A DNA stretch of 64,000 nt from Anas platyrhynchos. Its lineage: Eukaryota > Chordata > Aves > Anseriformes > Anatidae. A model generated the notes under the pieces. The model was not told the DNA's origin. It saw nothing but the letters and a program-made list of their open reading frames with translations, and did not search any database. The stretch covers positions 82,496,001 through 82,560,000 of the forward strand of contig NC_092589.1 of the NCBI RefSeq assembly GCF_047663525.1, read 5' to 3'. This document shows, piece after piece, positions 62,418-64,000 of the stretch (its first letter is position 1; each line of letters begins with the position of its first letter). The translations under genes were made by a program, and so were the position numbers.

Positions 62418-62491
62418 CCGTCAAACGTTTGATGAAGGAGGCTGCAGAACTGAAGGATCCTACAGATCATTATCATGCACAGCCCTTGGAG
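62418..62491 (+). CDS. UBE2J1: UBE2J1 coding exon 2
   Basis: It completes Ala11 and encodes residues 12-35. VKRLMKEAAELKDPTDHYHA then QPLE is the N-terminal helix and first strand of the UBC fold, identical to my recollection of the mammalian protein. It ends GAG/GTTTGT in phase 0; the donor is weak at the +3 position (T). Confidence 0.97.
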
Positions 62492-63586
62492 GTTTGTCTC
62501 TCCCTGTGTTTACAGGCGCTTGTAATGAGGCAGTGTGGTGTATACTATATGTTCTCCATATGCAAATGTATTTAAAATCTGACATTTGGATACATTCTTG
62601 AAGCTGGTAGCATGTTTCTAGGTGCTATAAAATATATGTTGTTATTGACTAGCTTTTGTTATTATTGACTAGTTTTGGTCTGTAACTTGTTTTCTACTTT
62701 CTGAGGTGAAACTTAATGTCTAGTTCATGCTATTGTAGTTTAAATGAAAGTCTTATTTTTGGGGGTTAGAACAGTGACTTACTGGGAAGAGAATAGTGAC
62801 AGATGATGGGAAATGCTGGAAATGTCGACATTTCCCTTCCATCCTTGAAAAAGTTACAGCTAGATGGGCAGTCACAGCCATGTGATACCAATGTTCAGCA
62901 TTAGTTATGAGATCTCATTCACCAGCAGCAAGCTTCGTTGGACTTGTGGTAACAGTAGGAGTTGTTCTGTTCGTAAATATTCAGGGAGTTGTGAGCATCC
63001 CAAGATCCGATGCACAAAACCAAACACAGAACGCCCAAGAAATAATACTTGAGGAAAAGTTATTTACATGCGCAACAAAAGTGTTCCAAACTCTGCCTGT
63101 TGCAGTAAGGCAAGGTAGATGTTACAAAAGTCTTTGTGGAGAAACAAATGAGGATGGAAGTTCTCTGGGACCTGAGTTGCCTTGGGCACAGAAGGGACCT
63201 TGACAGGGGAGGCTGGGAGTGGGCCTCTTCTCAGTTCTGTAGAAACTATATTCAATGGGGCAAAGACCAAGTTTTCCTTCATTTGTCTTGGAATATTCCA
63301 TCTATCAGGGAGTAAAACTCTTGTCATAACTGGTGCAAGTAGTATGAAGACCTTGAATAATGAATTTGAATTTACCAACAAAGCTCTTTTGTAAGAAAAC
63401 TACCAGGAAGCTAAACCATTTATCCTTTTAGGCAAAATCTTTGTATACTGTTGGATGTCTTACTCTCCATTTGATTCTATTTTCCTAAAACTCCCTCTTT
63501 GCTTCTTCTTTAGCCTGTCCTTGTTGCAAGAAAATGGTGATTAGATGTCTACTTCTTTGACATGTTTCTTTTTGTGGTCATTTTAG
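62492..63586 (+). other. UBE2J1: UBE2J1 intron 2
   Basis: A 1.1-kb intron from GTTTGT to a GTGGTCATTTTAG acceptor. A small imperfect duplication of a TTATTGACTAG word (20 bp apart) lies at about 62,641-62,680. Nothing else is seen. Confidence 0.93.
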
Positions 63587-63718
63587 GATAATCTTTTTGA
63601 ATGGCACTTTACTGTTAGAGGCCCTCCAGATTCAGATTTTGATGGAGGAATTTATCACGGGCGAATAGTATTACCACCTGAGTATCCCATGAAACCACCA
63701 AGCATTATTTTGCTGACG
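63587..63718 (+). CDS. UBE2J1: UBE2J1 coding exon 3
   Basis: It encodes residues 36-79. DNLFEWHFTVRGPPDSDFDG is the second and third strand region of the UBC fold. GIYHGRIVLPPEYPMKPPSI then ILLT carries the conserved PxxYPxxPP element found in all E2 enzymes. The next exon, outside the window, should carry the active-site cysteine. The donor is ACG/GTAAGA in phase 0. One visible change from human is Ile for Val in the GGVYHG stretch. Confidence 0.98.
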
Positions 63719-64000
63719 GTAAGAACGTTTACTAGTTTTCCTTTTTTTACGTTATTCATTGGTTTTACCTTGGGTATCAGAGAGAGGTTCCTGTACTTAA
63801 GGAATTTACTTATTTTTGTAAGAAAGAACTTACTTTTGTAAGAAAGGTGACATAGTACAGTTAATGCTGCCAATTTAATATCAGAAGTCTTTCAAGGTGT
63901 TCAAGAATTTAATACCAGAAGTCTTCCAAGACTTTGGTGTTCTGTCATTATATGAAAGTTGGCACCTAGTCTTCCCCAGTTGTAATCCCAATTGCTGATG
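63719..64000 (+). other. UBE2J1: UBE2J1 intron 3 (partial)
   Basis: Starts GTAAGA and runs off the window. It contains two families of short imperfect tandem repeats: a TTTTGTAAGAAAG word at about 63,812 and 63,832, and a 34-bp repeat starting AATTTAATAYCAGAAGTCTT at 63,872 and 63,906. Confidence 0.9.
63872..63939. repeat. Imperfect tandem repeat, period 34 bp
   Basis: Two copies of AATTTAATAYCAGAAGTCTTYCAAG with different 3' parts lie head to tail. It is a local duplication in UBE2J1 intron 3. Confidence 0.85.

Noticed and set aside
1..64000. Endogenous retrovirus, tRNA, rRNA, CRISPR or prokaryotic operon features
   Set aside because: No LTR pairs, gag or pol motifs, tRNA-like folds, regular spacer arrays or bacterial gene layout were seen.

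Overview
This is a window of vertebrate nuclear DNA, most likely from a bird. Three things suggest this. There are several fragments of CR1 retrotransposons of the avian/archosaur type and no mammalian-type SINEs or L1. The introns are compact: the RRAGD coding region spans about 16 kb. Gene starts sit in small CpG islands in an otherwise AT-rich background. The species cannot be named from the sequence alone.

Layout. Positions 1-22,300 hold no coding exon that I can recognise, only unique non-coding DNA with decayed CR1 pieces and simple repeats. A CpG island lies at about 22.3-23.0 kb with no gene visible in it. From the known vertebrate gene order (ANKRD6 and RRAGD lie head to head) I infer it may be the start of ANKRD6 on the minus strand. 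A CR1 fragment at 24.7-25.34 kb runs directly into a second CpG island, where RRAGD starts. All seven coding exons of RRAGD (RagD GTPase, 406 codons) can be traced on the plus strand from 25,615 to 41,496, with consensus splice sites and matching phases throughout. Its 3' UTR probably runs to about 44.3 kb. A gene-poor spacer follows. At 53.5-54.0 kb a third CpG island holds the start of UBE2J1 (ER-anchored ubiquitin-conjugating enzyme), also on the plus strand. Only its first three coding exons (79 codons) are in the window. The catalytic cysteine and the tail anchor lie beyond the right edge.

How the genes work. The two genes share synteny, not a pathway. RagD pairs with RagA or RagB on the lysosome to recruit mTORC1 when amino acids are present. 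UBE2J1 works with ER ubiquitin ligases to clear misfolded proteins. I found no undescribed system, prokaryotic feature, CRISPR array, tRNA, rRNA or intact retroelement. The more unusual points are local: a four-run G-quadruplex motif with exact 10-nt spacing just ahead of the RagD start; an RRAGD reading frame that stays open upstream into CR1 sequence; a possible intronic polyadenylation site that would truncate RagD; abutting UPRE-like and kappaB-like sites in the UBE2J1 promoter; and a perfect inverted pair of E-boxes in UBE2J1 intron 1.
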